The position numbers and the translations under genes are program-made. The notes below the pieces were generated by a model. It was not told where the DNA came from and ran no database searches. It saw only the letters and a list, made by a program, of their open reading frames with translations. A DNA stretch of 64,000 bases from Puia sp. (GTDB taxonomy: Bacteria > Bacteroidota > Bacteroidia > Chitinophagales > Chitinophagaceae): the NCBI GenBank assembly GCA_031292515.1, contig JARLGZ010000269.1, positions 434,001 through 498,000 of the forward strand. The letters are read 5' to 3'. Position 1 is the first letter of the stretch. Every line of letters starts with the position of its first letter. Of this stretch, positions 9,382-18,756 are shown one piece after another.

Positions 9382-11967
9382 TTATCGCCCGGCGTTGCTG
9401 GCCGCGCCCCTCGCCTTGCGGTAAAAGATCCGTTTGGCGGTTTCCGCCGTGAAAATATACAGCCCCACGATTAACCACATCCAGCCATAAAATCGCCACG
9501 GAAGCCTCGAAAAACCAAGCAGCCCGGCCAGAGGCGTAAGTGGCAGCACCAGGGTGATCAGCACGATCGCAACGGTGGATATTAACAGGTATTTGCCGGG
9601 ACGATTCTTATAGAAAGGCTGTGAAGTACGCACCACCAATACGATCAGCGAAGCGGACACGACCGATTCGATAAACCAGCCGGTACGAAAAGCCGCGGGG
9701 CCCGCCTTCAATAAATACAGCAGGACGCCGAATGTCGCATAGTCGAACAGGGAACTGATGATGCCGAATACGACCATGAATCTTCGGATAAAACCCAGGT
9801 CCATTCTCCGCGGAGCCTCTATCATGACAGGATCCACCGAATCCGTGGCAATCGTCATCTCGGGAATATCGGTAAGCAGGTTGGTCAGCAGGACCTGCTT
9901 GGGTAACAAAGGCAGAAAGGGCAGGAACAGCGAGGCGCCCGCCATGCTGAACATATTCCCGAAATTGGCGCTGGTGGCCATGAAAATATATTTTAACGTA
10001 TTGGCAAATGTCTTTCTGCCTTCCCGCACCCCCTGCGACAGTACCCGTAGATCATTACCCAACAGCACGATGTCCGCGGCCTCCTTCGCCACATCGGCGG
10101 CGCCGTTCACAGAAATGCCCACATCGGCGCTGTGTAACGCGGGCGCATCGTTGATGCCGTCGCCCAGGAACCCCACCACATACCCGGCTTTCTTGAGAGC
10201 GACCACAATCTGCTCCTTTTGATTCGGCTCGACGGCCGCGAAGATATGAGTTTGGCCTGCCTGCCGGCTAAGTGCAACCGAGTCCATTTGCCGGATGGTC
10301 GCACCCGTCAGGATCACGGGATCCATCAACCCGATCTGCTTGCTGATATGAGCCGCCACAAGGGCATTGTCACCCGTAATGATCTTCAGGCTAATGCCGA
10401 GCCCGCGCAATTCCTGCAGCGTGTCCCGGATACCCTCTTTGGGCGGGTCGGTCATGAGCAACAGACCCATAAAGACCATGCCCTGCTCGTCTTGTATTTG
10501 CAACCCCGGGGAGGAGGCCGATAAATTCTTATAGGCGACACCCAGTATCCGGTATCCTTCTTCACTCAACGAGGTGAACCGTTGCAGCAGACCCTCTTTC
10601 ACGTCCTCCAACGGAATCGTCCGCCCACCCTCTCCCGCGACCGTCTCACAGACGGAGAGGACCTGGTCAAACGCACCCTTGGTGATCAGCGTAAGGGGAC
10701 GATCTCCGGAATCGCCCGCCCCAACGGCATCCCCTTGACCCAAGACAAGTCCCGAAACCAGGATGCTGAGCCGTTTGCGGATAAAATCATAAGGCAACTC
10801 GTCCCTTTTGGCAATGCCCGTAAGATCGGGATGGCCAAAATCTTTAATGGCCTGGTCGATCGGATTGGCGAAGCCGCTTTCAAACCAGGCATTCAGATAA
10901 GCCATCCGGAATACCCCCTCGTCCTCCTTGCCCGTATAATCCAGCGCCTGATGGAGAATGACCTCGCCGCGGGTGATCGTCCCGGTCTTGTCGGAACAGA
11001 GCACATTCATGCTCCCGAAATTTTCGATGGAAGACAGGCGCTTTACGATCACGGATTGCCGCGCCATATTCGAAGCGCCTTTTGCCAGGTTGATACTGAT
11101 AATGGCAGGGAGCAGTTGCGGCGTGAGACCCACGGCGATAGCCAGGGAGAACAGGAAGGAATCCAGCACGGGTTTATGCAGGAATACATTGATGGAGAAA
11201 ATGATGACCACGAGGATGAGCGTGACTTGCATCAGCAGATACCCGAACCGGCGGATACCCCGCTCGAACTCCGTCTCCGGCTGCATCCGCCTCAGGCGCT
11301 TCGAAATGGCCCCGAATTCCGTCTGAAGGCCGGTGTTTACGACGACCGCCTTTGCAGTCCCGCTGACCACATGCGTCCCCATGAACAGCGTATTGCTCTT
11401 TTCCGACAACCCGGCCTTCTCGGCAACGAGACCGCATTTTTTTTCTGCGGGGAATGTCTCGCCGGTCAACGAAGCTTCATTGGTATAAAGATCCCTCGAT
11501 TCCAGCAACCGGCAGTCCCCGGCCACCGTCTTGCCCGCGCTTAACAAGACGATATCTCCCGGTACCGTCTGCTCCACGGCGACGTCGCACTCCTTTCCAT
11601 CCCGCAAAACGGTGGTATTGACCTGTACCATCGCCAAAAGCTTCCCCAGGGCATTCGCCGCGGATTTCTCCTGGTAGAATCCCAGCACGGCACTCACGAC
11701 GATGATCAGCAAAATGATAAAGGAGTCCGTTTTTTCGCCCAGAAAAAAAGACAGGATCGCGGCCGCAATCAGGATCAGCGTGATCGGACTCTTGAATTGC
11801 TGCAGCAGAAGGACGAAACCGCTTGCTCCGGTCCTTGTCTTCAACGTATTGGGACCCGCCTCCCTGAGCCTCTTCTCCGCCTCGTCCTGGGTAAGACCAT
11901 TTGCGTTGGAAGAAAGTTGTTCAAGAAGCCGGTCGGTCGGGCAACTCCAGTAATTTTTGATTGTCAT
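9382..11967 (-). CDS. mgtA: Magnesium-translocating P-type ATPase
   Basis: 861-residue P3B-type ATPase, about the family length. The N-terminal cation-ATPase domain is followed by two membrane helices, the actuator loop TGE (in EASLTGETFP, about residue 168), the membrane motif GLTPQLLPAI typical of the MgtA group, the phosphorylation site D326 in DKTGTIT, the hinge GDGINDAPAL and a C-terminal membrane bundle. It imports Mg2+ in known members. It starts 3 bases after the upstream stress-protein gene, so the two form one transcription unit. Confidence 0.9.
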   Translation of the reverse strand: MTIKNYWSCPTDRLLEQLSSNANGLTQDEAEKRLREAGPNTLKTRTGASGFVLLLQQFKSPITLILIAAAILSFFLGEKTDSFIILLIIVVSAVLGFYQEKSAANALGKLLAMVQVNTTVLRDGKECDVAVEQTVPGDIVLLSAGKTVAGDCRLLESRDLYTNEASLTGETFPAEKKCGLVAEKAGLSEKSNTLFMGTHVVSGTAKAVVVNTGLQTEFGAISKRLRRMQPETEFERGIRRFGYLLMQVTLILVVIIFSINVFLHKPVLDSFLFSLAIAVGLTPQLLPAIISINLAKGASNMARQSVIVKRLSSIENFGSMNVLCSDKTGTITRGEVILHQALDYTGKEDEGVFRMAYLNAWFESGFANPIDQAIKDFGHPDLTGIAKRDELPYDFIRKRLSILVSGLVLGQGDAVGAGDSGDRPLTLITKGAFDQVLSVCETVAGEGGRTIPLEDVKEGLLQRFTSLSEEGYRILGVAYKNLSASSPGLQIQDEQGMVFMGLLLMTDPPKEGIRDTLQELRGLGISLKIITGDNALVAAHISKQIGLMDPVILTGATIRQMDSVALSRQAGQTHIFAAVEPNQKEQIVVALKKAGYVVGFLGDGINDAPALHSADVGISVNGAADVAKEAADIVLLGNDLRVLSQGVREGRKTFANTLKYIFMATSANFGNMFSMAGASLFLPFLPLLPKQVLLTNLLTDIPEMTIATDSVDPVMIEAPRRMDLGFIRRFMVVFGIISSLFDYATFGVLLYLLKAGPAAFRTGWFIESVVSASLIVLVVRTSQPFYKNRPGKYLLISTVAIVLITLVLPLTPLAGLLGFSRLPWRFYGWMWLIVGLYIFTAETAKRIFYRKARGAASNAGR

Positions 11968-11970
11968 CTG

Positions 11971-12792
11971 CTAGGAATGCGCGATAAATATAGGCATTTG
12001 ATGATTATGGATCACCTGTTCTGCAAAACTGCGCTTCGTGAGATAGGAGAAGGGGGACCTCCCGAAAGAACCGCTCACCATCAACACGTGTTTTTGTTCC
12101 CCGACCCAGGTCGCAAAATAATGGGCGGCCTTAAACTGCAGTTTCGAGAAATTCATGCTGCTGAAATGAAGACGGGTAAAAGCCTTCAGGTTTTCGATAT
12201 CGGGGATATCCTTCGTATTCTCGTCTTTTACATAGATGAACTCCGTAGGAAGATCCGTGTAATGAGGCAACAGGTAGCAGAACTGACGGATGGCATGCAG
12301 GCTGTCCTTGGTTCCGTCATAGGCGATCACCAGCCTTTCCGGCTCGGCATAGTGCTCCGGAACGACCATGACCGGGCATTCCGAAGAATGCAGGGCTTCC
12401 AGGAGATAGGTATTGGGTTGGTCATCGTTCAGGTTGGAACAGTACATCTCCCCGCTCAGCAGCAAAAGATCGGAAAAGCGACTTTCCTTCGCCAGGACCT
12501 CCTTAAACCAGGCCTCTTCATATTCGGCGATATGATGCCGGATATAATGGAGCTTGCATTGGTTGACGAAGATCGCCTTGTTCTCCTCCGTCACTTTCTT
12601 CTCCCTCTCCTTTAACTCGTCGTAGGGCCCCTGTACCGGTACCTGGCTGGCCGCGACCATCGATCCGACATCGATGGGACTGTAGAAAAGACCGGTGACA
12701 CATACAGGCTCCTGGTCCTGCAGCGATTTCAGAAAGGCAAATGCCCCGTTTGGGAAGGCATGGCCGGCGGAGACAAAGAGTATTCGTTTCAT
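11971..12792 (-). CDS. Universal stress protein, first gene of the mgtA unit
   Basis: 273-residue UspA-superfamily protein with two half-domains. The N-terminal half is diverged (MKRILFVSAGHAFPNGAFAF). The C-terminal half has VIAYDGTKDS and the nucleotide-loop-like VSGSFGRSPFS, then PIFIAHS. It is the promoter-proximal gene of the usp-mgtA pair. It is divergent from another usp gene across about 245 AT-rich bases (12793-13037), which should hold the promoters of both. Confidence 0.83.
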   Translation of the reverse strand: MKRILFVSAGHAFPNGAFAFLKSLQDQEPVCVTGLFYSPIDVGSMVAASQVPVQGPYDELKEREKKVTEENKAIFVNQCKLHYIRHHIAEYEEAWFKEVLAKESRFSDLLLLSGEMYCSNLNDDQPNTYLLEALHSSECPVMVVPEHYAEPERLVIAYDGTKDSLHAIRQFCYLLPHYTDLPTEFIYVKDENTKDIPDIENLKAFTRLHFSSMNFSKLQFKAAHYFATWVGEQKHVLMVSGSFGRSPFSYLTKRSFAEQVIHNHQMPIFIAHS

Positions 12793-13037
12793 AACATGGC
12801 ATTGAAGGATAATAAAATCGTATTGAATGAAAATATAATAGTATAATATTGATGAAAGCAGCGATGATTATTCAGTAAAACTAACACCTCGCATAGAAGA
12901 TCCGCCTGACAGGGTTCATGCCGCCCCATGATCTTGCTCAAACAGGGAAGCCCCGGGCTGACAAACCTCATGCGCCGGGCTATCGGCCGTCATAAAATGG
13001 AAAAGGAAGGCGCCCTAGCTTAGCACAAAACATCGTT

Positions 13038-13865
13038 ATGAAGACAATACTCGTTCCCGTCAACTTTTCGGCTGGCTCTGACAACGCTGCACGCTACGCG
13101 GCGGATATGGCCCTGGCCATCCATGCAGACCTTCATTTGATCCACGTTTTACAGGTCCCGGTTAGCATGGCCGAGATCCCCATCAGCGACACTGTCTTCG
13201 TGGAAATGCAGCAGACCGCATCCGAGAGCTTGATCCGGCTCCGGGAGGAACTCGTCAAAAGAACAAAAGGACAGGTGCCCATCTCCTCAGGTATCGAAGT
13301 GGGAGGCGTAGAGTACCAGGTCGAGGAATATTGCTCCCGGAAACCACCCTTTGCCGTGATCATGGGTAATTCCGGCACACCCATGGAAAGAGCCCTCGCA
13401 GGCAGCAGGGTATCCGTGGCAATCCATCACCTGCCTTATCCCCTGATCGTCGTTCCGGAGAATGCGTCGTTTCACGACCTGAAAAGAATCGTACTGGCAT
13501 GCGATGTGAATGATATGGAAGGCGGGATTCCTGTCGCGATCTCGTTTTTAAAAGAACTCAGGAACATTTTCCACGCCCGCTTCGACGTGGTCAATATCAG
13601 TACCCGGAAGCAGGACCGCCAGCAGGAAGCGGAGGCCTCCTTTGGATTCGACCTCTGGAAGGACCGGCTGCAGGAGATCTACCCGGAAGTGCATTTTGTC
13701 AGAACGGATAAACTGACAGACGGTATCGGGGAATACCTGGCGGGTCATCCCGCCGATCTTTTACTGGTCTTTCCCAAAAGACACAGCTTCCTTGAATTTC
13801 ATGCCAGCCAGGCAAAAAAGATAGCTTACCGGAGTTCCATTCCCGTTATGAGCATCCATGCCTGA
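13038..13865 (+). CDS. Universal stress protein
   Basis: 275-residue UspA-superfamily protein with two half-domains. It begins MKTILVPVNFSAGSDNAARYAADMA (in two parts), the canonical first Usp strand and helix. The first half has VIMGNSGTPMERALAGS at the loop that binds ATP in other members, and the second half ends PVMSIHA. It is transcribed alone and ends at a GC-rich hairpin (13931-13956). Confidence 0.87.
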   Translation: MKTILVPVNFSAGSDNAARYAADMALAIHADLHLIHVLQVPVSMAEIPISDTVFVEMQQTASESLIRLREELVKRTKGQVPISSGIEVGGVEYQVEEYCSRKPPFAVIMGNSGTPMERALAGSRVSVAIHHLPYPLIVVPENASFHDLKRIVLACDVNDMEGGIPVAISFLKELRNIFHARFDVVNISTRKQDRQQEAEASFGFDLWKDRLQEIYPEVHFVRTDKLTDGIGEYLAGHPADLLLVFPKRHSFLEFHASQAKKIAYRSSIPVMSIHA

Positions 13866-13930
13866 AACAGCGTCTAAGATTATTTTTTGCTTTTTCATAT
13901 TGGGTATGCTGAGATCCATATAACTGTCAG

Positions 13931-13960
13931 CCGGCCCGGAATCTGTCCCGGGCCGGTTTC
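13931..13960 (+). terminator. Hairpin after the usp gene
   Basis: CCGGCCCGG at 13931-13939 pairs with CCGGGCCGG at 13948-13956 across an 8-base loop. TTT and a pyrimidine-rich stretch follow. Position after the stop at 13865 fits an intrinsic terminator, although the T-run is short. Confidence 0.6.
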
Positions 13961-14012
13961 CCCTTTCCCTTCGTTCCGCTTTCGTTCCCCTTTCCTTTTT
14001 TTCCGCTTTCCA
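13957..14012. repeat. Degenerate pyrimidine-rich repeat between two gene ends
   Basis: Between the usp and phosphoketolase stops, CCCTTTCC, TTCGTTCC and CCGCTTTC blocks recur in imperfect units of roughly 24-27 bases. Read on the minus strand the array encodes KAEKKERGTKAERRERG, an out-of-gene repeat. Confidence 0.45.
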
Positions 14013-14034
14013 CACCCTCGCTTTATCATCATTC

Positions 14035-16416
14035 TCATGCCCATTTCCAACCCCTGATTTCAGGCATGTCCTCCCCATGCTGGCGGATATAACGCTTGTG
14101 TTCGATGAGTTTATCCTGCATCTCCTGCTTCAGATAACTGGAGGTATCCTTTAACGAGAGCAATCGCCCGATGACATCCTGTACAAGATGAAAACGGTCC
14201 ATGTCATTCAGCACCGTCATATCGAAAGGAGTAGTGATCGTCCCTTCCTCCTTGTATCCGCGCACATGGATATTGTGATGGTTGGTTCGGCGGTAAGTCA
14301 GCCGGTGTATGAGCCAGGGATAGCCGTGGAAGGCGAAGATGACAGGCTTGTCCCGGGTAAAAAGCGAGTCGAAATCGGGGTCGCTCAGGCCGTGAGGATG
14401 TTCGCTTTGAGGTTGCAGCTTCATCAGGTCGACCACATTGACGACCCTTATTTTCAAGCCCGGAATCTTCGCCCGAAGGATCGACACGGCGGCAAGGGTT
14501 TCAAGGGTCGGGACGTCGCCGGCACAGGCCATGACTACATCCGGTTCGAGACCCTCGTCATTGCCCGCCCAGTCCCAGATGCCGATGCCCTTGGTGCAAT
14601 GGACGACGGCTTCTTCCATAGTCAGCCATTGCGGAGCGGGATGTTTGCCTGCGATCATGACATTGACATAGTGCCTGCTGCGCAGACAATGGTCCATCAC
14701 CGAAAGAAGACAGTTCGCGTCGGGTGGAAGGTAGACACGGACGATCTCCGCCTTTTTGTTGACCACATGATCGATAAATCCCGGGTCCTGGTGGGTGAAG
14801 CCATTGTGGTCCTGGCGCCATACATGCGAAGCCAGCAGGTAGTTAAGAGAGGCGATCTTCCTGCGCCACGGTATCCCGGCGCTCACCTTTAACCACTTGG
14901 CATGCTGGTTGAACATCGAGTCGACGATGTGGATGAATGCCTCATAGCTATTGAACAGCCCGTGCCTCCCGGTTAACAGGTATCCTTCCAGCCATCCCTC
15001 GCACTGGTGCTCGCTTAGCATTTCCATGACACGCCCGTCTTTTTTCAGGAACTCATCCGTGGAAAGGGTCTCGCCCTCCCATTGACGGCTGGTAGCTTCG
15101 AAGATGGCGTTTAGTTTGTTTGAAAGCGTTTCATCAGGACCGAATACCCTGAAATTCCGCTGCGGATCATTCCGGGAGATAATATCCCGGACAAACCGGC
15201 CCACTACGAGGGTATCGCCGACCCCCATCATCCCCCTTTCCGGCAAGGGGTTGCCATATTCCCTGAAATCCGGCATATCCAGGTCTTTTAACAACAGACC
15301 CCCATTGGCATGCGGGTTGGCGCCCATCCGCCGGTTGCCTTTTGGCGCGAGCTCCGCGAGGGCGGGAACCAGGCGCCCGCTTGCGTCGAAGAGCTCTTCG
15401 GGTCTGTAGCTTCTCAGCCACTCTTCCAGCTGCCTGCAATGCGCGGGATTGGTCGCCGGATCGGTGATAGGCACCTGGTGTGCACGGAAACTGCCTTCCA
15501 CCGGAAGACCATCCACGAATGCAGGCCCCGTCCAACCCTTTGGGGTCTTTAATACGATCATGGGCCATCGCGGCCTCCCGGCATCACTGTACCGGGAGGC
15601 ATTCGACCGGATCGCCCTTATCTCTTTCATTACGGTATCCAACACCTGCGCCATTCGTCGATGTACCTGCATCGGATCACTGCCTTCAACAAAATGCGGC
15701 TTCCATCCATATCCCAGGAATAATTGCCTCAGCTCCTCCTCGCCGATACGGGCCAGGATCGTGGGATTGGCGATCTTATAGCCGTTCAGGTGCAAAATAG
15801 GCAGTACCACGCCATCCGTCTGCGGATGCAGGAACTTGTTGCTATGCCAGGCCGTGGCCAGCGGTCCCGTTTCCGCCTCGCCGTCACCCACGACGCAGGC
15901 GGCTATCAGACCGGGATTGTCGAATACGGCCCCGAAAGCATGGCTCAACGAATAACCTAACTCCCCTCCCTCATGGAGTGAGCCCGGGCACTCCGGGGAT
16001 ACATGACTGGGGATGCCGCCGGGAAACGAGAACTGCGTAAACAATTTCTTCAAACCCTCCTCATCCTGCGTAATATGCGGATAGACCTCACTGTAAGTTC
16101 CTTCGAGATAGGTATTGCCGACCAGTGCCGGACCGCCATGCCCGGGTCCCGAGAGATAGATCATATCCAGATCGTATTTTTTGATGATCCGGTTGAGATG
16201 GACGTAAATGAAGTTCTGACCGGGGCTGGTGCCCCAATGCCCCAGCAGCATGGGTTTGATATGCCGGGGCTCCAGCGGTTGTTTTAACAGGGGATTGTCG
16301 TACAGATAGATCTGTCCCACGGAGACGTAGTTGGCCGCCCGCCAATAGGCGTCCATCTTATGCAGCAGGGCTTCCGGTATCTGCTCCGTAGCCAGGGAGA
16401 CACTTGTCGGTTTCAT
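14035..16416 (-). CDS. xfp: Phosphoketolase (xylulose 5-phosphate/fructose 6-phosphate)
   Basis: 793-residue thiamine-diphosphate enzyme, typical family length. The N-terminal domain contains [20 protein letters not shown] and the ThDP motif GDGEAETG at residues 177-184. The protein has the family C-terminal domain and is intact. It cleaves xylulose 5-phosphate or fructose 6-phosphate to acetyl phosphate plus a smaller sugar phosphate, giving ATP when acetate kinase is present (not in the window). It lies 29 bases after hemN on the same strand, so the two are probably one unit. Confidence 0.95.
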   Translation of the reverse strand: MKPTSVSLATEQIPEALLHKMDAYWRAANYVSVGQIYLYDNPLLKQPLEPRHIKPMLLGHWGTSPGQNFIYVHLNRIIKKYDLDMIYLSGPGHGGPALVGNTYLEGTYSEVYPHITQDEEGLKKLFTQFSFPGGIPSHVSPECPGSLHEGGELGYSLSHAFGAVFDNPGLIAACVVGDGEAETGPLATAWHSNKFLHPQTDGVVLPILHLNGYKIANPTILARIGEEELRQLFLGYGWKPHFVEGSDPMQVHRRMAQVLDTVMKEIRAIRSNASRYSDAGRPRWPMIVLKTPKGWTGPAFVDGLPVEGSFRAHQVPITDPATNPAHCRQLEEWLRSYRPEELFDASGRLVPALAELAPKGNRRMGANPHANGGLLLKDLDMPDFREYGNPLPERGMMGVGDTLVVGRFVRDIISRNDPQRNFRVFGPDETLSNKLNAIFEATSRQWEGETLSTDEFLKKDGRVMEMLSEHQCEGWLEGYLLTGRHGLFNSYEAFIHIVDSMFNQHAKWLKVSAGIPWRRKIASLNYLLASHVWRQDHNGFTHQDPGFIDHVVNKKAEIVRVYLPPDANCLLSVMDHCLRSRHYVNVMIAGKHPAPQWLTMEEAVVHCTKGIGIWDWAGNDEGLEPDVVMACAGDVPTLETLAAVSILRAKIPGLKIRVVNVVDLMKLQPQSEHPHGLSDPDFDSLFTRDKPVIFAFHGYPWLIHRLTYRRTNHHNIHVRGYKEEGTITTPFDMTVLNDMDRFHLVQDVIGRLLSLKDTSSYLKQEMQDKLIEHKRYIRQHGEDMPEIRGWKWA

Positions 16417-16445
16417 GATAGTAAAGAGGTTGAGATTATTTTTTG

Positions 16446-17876
16446 TCAGATGGCATTGCTGAAAGAGCCTCTGCCGCCATGCAGGCCGCCCGTCTTTCCC
16501 GGCCCGCAGCGGAAAGGACGTTCTTCGCCCATCAAGGGAGGCTGGCCGCGTAAAAGATGCAGGTCGAAGGCTTTGCAGATATTCCTGATAAAAGGCCGGC
16601 CGGCGGGTGTCAGTTCCACGCCGTTGTCACGGACATGGAGCAGCCCATCCTTTTCCAGGTCACGGAGCAGGGGAATCGTATACTTGTCGAGGAGGGGCCG
16701 CTCACCGTCGGAAAAAGAAGTCGTACCCCTGCAACTGATATCCAGGATATGATTACGAAAAAGAACATCCTCTTCGTCCGGGAAATAACCTTTCTTCACG
16801 GCCAGGTTCCCCGTCGCGATGGCTCGGTAATAACCGCCCAGCGTCTTGTCATTTTGGGCAAAGGCCGTTCCCGCATCACTGATGGCCGAGACGCCCAGGC
16901 CGAGCAGCAGACCGCTTCTCAGGGCCGTATAGCCCATGAAGTTTCGATGCAGCGTTCCCTTGCTGCGCGCGTCTACCAGTTCGTCCGTCGGTAAGGCGAA
17001 ATGGTCCATGCCGACATCCGTATATCCCTGGCCCAGGAAGAACTCCCGCCCCAAAAGGTACAAAGCCAGCTTCTCTTCGGCCCCGGGAAGATCCTCCTCA
17101 TCGATAAGCCGCTGCGCACAGTGGATCCAGGGAGTATGAGCATAACTGTAGAAGGCGATGCGGTCAGGGCGCTGGGTCAGGGATTGGCTGATGGTGCGAA
17201 CCAGCCTGTCCGCATCCTGCCGGGGAAGCCCATAGACCAAGTCGAAATTGACGGAAGTGAATCCCAGCTCACGGGCGGCCTCCGTCGCCTTCCTCACCTG
17301 TTCGAATGGCTGCACCCGGTTGATAAGCCTTTGCACCTCCGGGTTAGTATCCTGAACGCCATAACTGACCCTTCGGAAACCGAGCCCATATAAGACCTTC
17401 AGATGCTCCCGGGTGGTATTGTTAGGATGGCCTTCCAGGCTGAAGGCATGCCTGGGATGAACAAACGAATCCGTTAAAATGCCCTCTACCAGCCGCGCCA
17501 GGTTTTCCGGCGAGAAAAAAGTCGGCGTCCCGCCACCCAGGTGGATCTCCCGGATCACAGGCGGCGCCTCCATCAGCGCCGTATACATCCTCCATTCTTT
17601 CAGGATGGCATCGATATAAGGGTCTTCCACACGATGATTGGTGGTGACCTTTTTGTTGCATCCGCAATAAGTACATAAACTCTCGCAGAAAGGAAGATGG
17701 ATATATAGGCTGATTCCGTCCGCCGCAGAGTGCTGCCGGAAGGATTCCGCGAAACAACTCCTCCACCGCGAATCGTCCGTCCAGTCTTTCCAGAAAGGGA
17801 CCGTGGGATAGCTCGTATAACGGGGCGTGGGGACATTGTATTTGGTGGCAAGAGGAAGAGTAATGGTAGCCGGCAT
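16446..17876 (-). CDS. hemN: Oxygen-independent coproporphyrinogen III dehydrogenase
   Basis: 476-residue radical-SAM enzyme of heme synthesis. The cluster motif [10 protein letters not shown] (C64, C68, C71, plus C73) has the HemN rather than the HemW pattern, and the N-terminal [10 protein letters not shown] segment and the C-terminal HemN domain are present. It converts coproporphyrinogen III to protoporphyrinogen IX without oxygen, so it is the anaerobic form. It is divergent from a response-regulator gene and upstream of xfp. Confidence 0.93.
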   Translation of the reverse strand: MPATITLPLATKYNVPTPRYTSYPTVPFWKDWTDDSRWRSCFAESFRQHSAADGISLYIHLPFCESLCTYCGCNKKVTTNHRVEDPYIDAILKEWRMYTALMEAPPVIREIHLGGGTPTFFSPENLARLVEGILTDSFVHPRHAFSLEGHPNNTTREHLKVLYGLGFRRVSYGVQDTNPEVQRLINRVQPFEQVRKATEAARELGFTSVNFDLVYGLPRQDADRLVRTISQSLTQRPDRIAFYSYAHTPWIHCAQRLIDEEDLPGAEEKLALYLLGREFFLGQGYTDVGMDHFALPTDELVDARSKGTLHRNFMGYTALRSGLLLGLGVSAISDAGTAFAQNDKTLGGYYRAIATGNLAVKKGYFPDEEDVLFRNHILDISCRGTTSFSDGERPLLDKYTIPLLRDLEKDGLLHVRDNGVELTPAGRPFIRNICKAFDLHLLRGQPPLMGEERPFRCGPGKTGGLHGGRGSFSNAI

Positions 17877-18006
17877 GAGCTTTTTCCCAAAGGTATCGGG
17901 CCGCCCATCCCTGTGGAATGACGAAAGTCAGCAGAATGGATGATCTTTGTCTTCCACCTGCCCCGATGCCCCGCCCTGCCCCGGGGATTACTTTTTGAGT
18001 CGTATC

Positions 18007-18023
18007 TTGCCGCGGGGCGGCAA
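18007..18023. promoter_or_regulatory. Perfect palindrome ahead of the response regulator
   Basis: TTGCCGC and GCGGCAA form a 7-bp inverted repeat around GGG, ending 22 bases before the regulator ATG at 18046. It is followed by A residues, not T, so it is not a terminator. It could be an operator in the hemN/regulator divergent region or a leader hairpin. Confidence 0.35.
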
Positions 18024-18045
18024 AAAAAGACGGATCATCTTTATC

Positions 18046-18753
18046 ATGGAAAACGATACAGGTCACCAGACAAATATATTAATCATCGAAGACGAAGAGC
18101 GGGTGGCCTCTCTCATAAAGAAAGGCCTGGAAGAACTCGGTCTTTCCGCGACGATCGCCCCGGACGGAACCGAAGGCAGGAGACTGGCGTTAAACAATGG
18201 GTTCGACCTCGTCATCACCGACATCCTCCTGCCGGGTCTGAATGGCGTCGACCTCTGCAGGGAACTCAGACAGGAATTGCCGGACCTGCCCATTATCATG
18301 CTGACTGCCCTCGGCACAACGGACGACAAAGTCGAAGGCTTCGACGCGGGAGCAAACGATTACCTGGTAAAACCATTCGACTTCAGGGAACTGTACGTTC
18401 GCATCCGCGAATTATTAAAGCGGAAAGCAAACAGGAACCAAACCGGAGAAAAAAAATTGCTGAAGGTCGCGGACCTCGAAATGGATCTGAAGACCCGGAT
18501 CGTCCAGCGGAATAAAAAAGAGATCAACCTTACCCGCAAGGAGTTCAGATTGCTCGAATACATGATGATCAATAAAGGCAGGGTCCTGTCGAGGGCCGAG
18601 ATCGCCGAAAACGTCTGGGAAACCTCCTTCGACACGGGAACCAATTTTATCGACGTTTACATTAACTACCTGCGAAGGAAAGTAGACAAAGAACATGGAG
18701 TAAAACTGATCCACACCCGGCCGGGAGTGGGCTTTATCTTTAAAGAGGGCTGA
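18046..18753 (+). CDS. OmpR/PhoB-family response regulator
   Basis: 235 residues: a receiver domain (about 10-125) with acidic pocket E16/D17 and phosphoacceptor D59 (VITDILLPG), then a winged-helix DNA-binding domain (about 140-234) ending HTRPGVGFIF. An in-frame start at 17947 exists, but its extra residues lack a domain; ATG at 18046 directly precedes the receiver fold. The kinase gene follows 3 bases after the stop. The likely target is the redox cluster that begins at 20267, by position only. Confidence 0.9.
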   Translation: MENDTGHQTNILIIEDEERVASLIKKGLEELGLSATIAPDGTEGRRLALNNGFDLVITDILLPGLNGVDLCRELRQELPDLPIIMLTALGTTDDKVEGFDAGANDYLVKPFDFRELYVRIRELLKRKANRNQTGEKKLLKVADLEMDLKTRIVQRNKKEINLTRKEFRLLEYMMINKGRVLSRAEIAENVWETSFDTGTNFIDVYINYLRRKVDKEHGVKLIHTRPGVGFIFKEG

Positions 18754-18756
18754 CCA

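Noticed and set aside
10582-11544. 320-codon frame opposite mgtA
   Set aside because: Antisense shadow of the P-type ATPase; such long antisense frames recur in this GC-rich coding DNA and show no domain.
14188-14892. 234-codon frame opposite phosphoketolase
   Set aside because: Shadow of xfp, with no recognisable motif.
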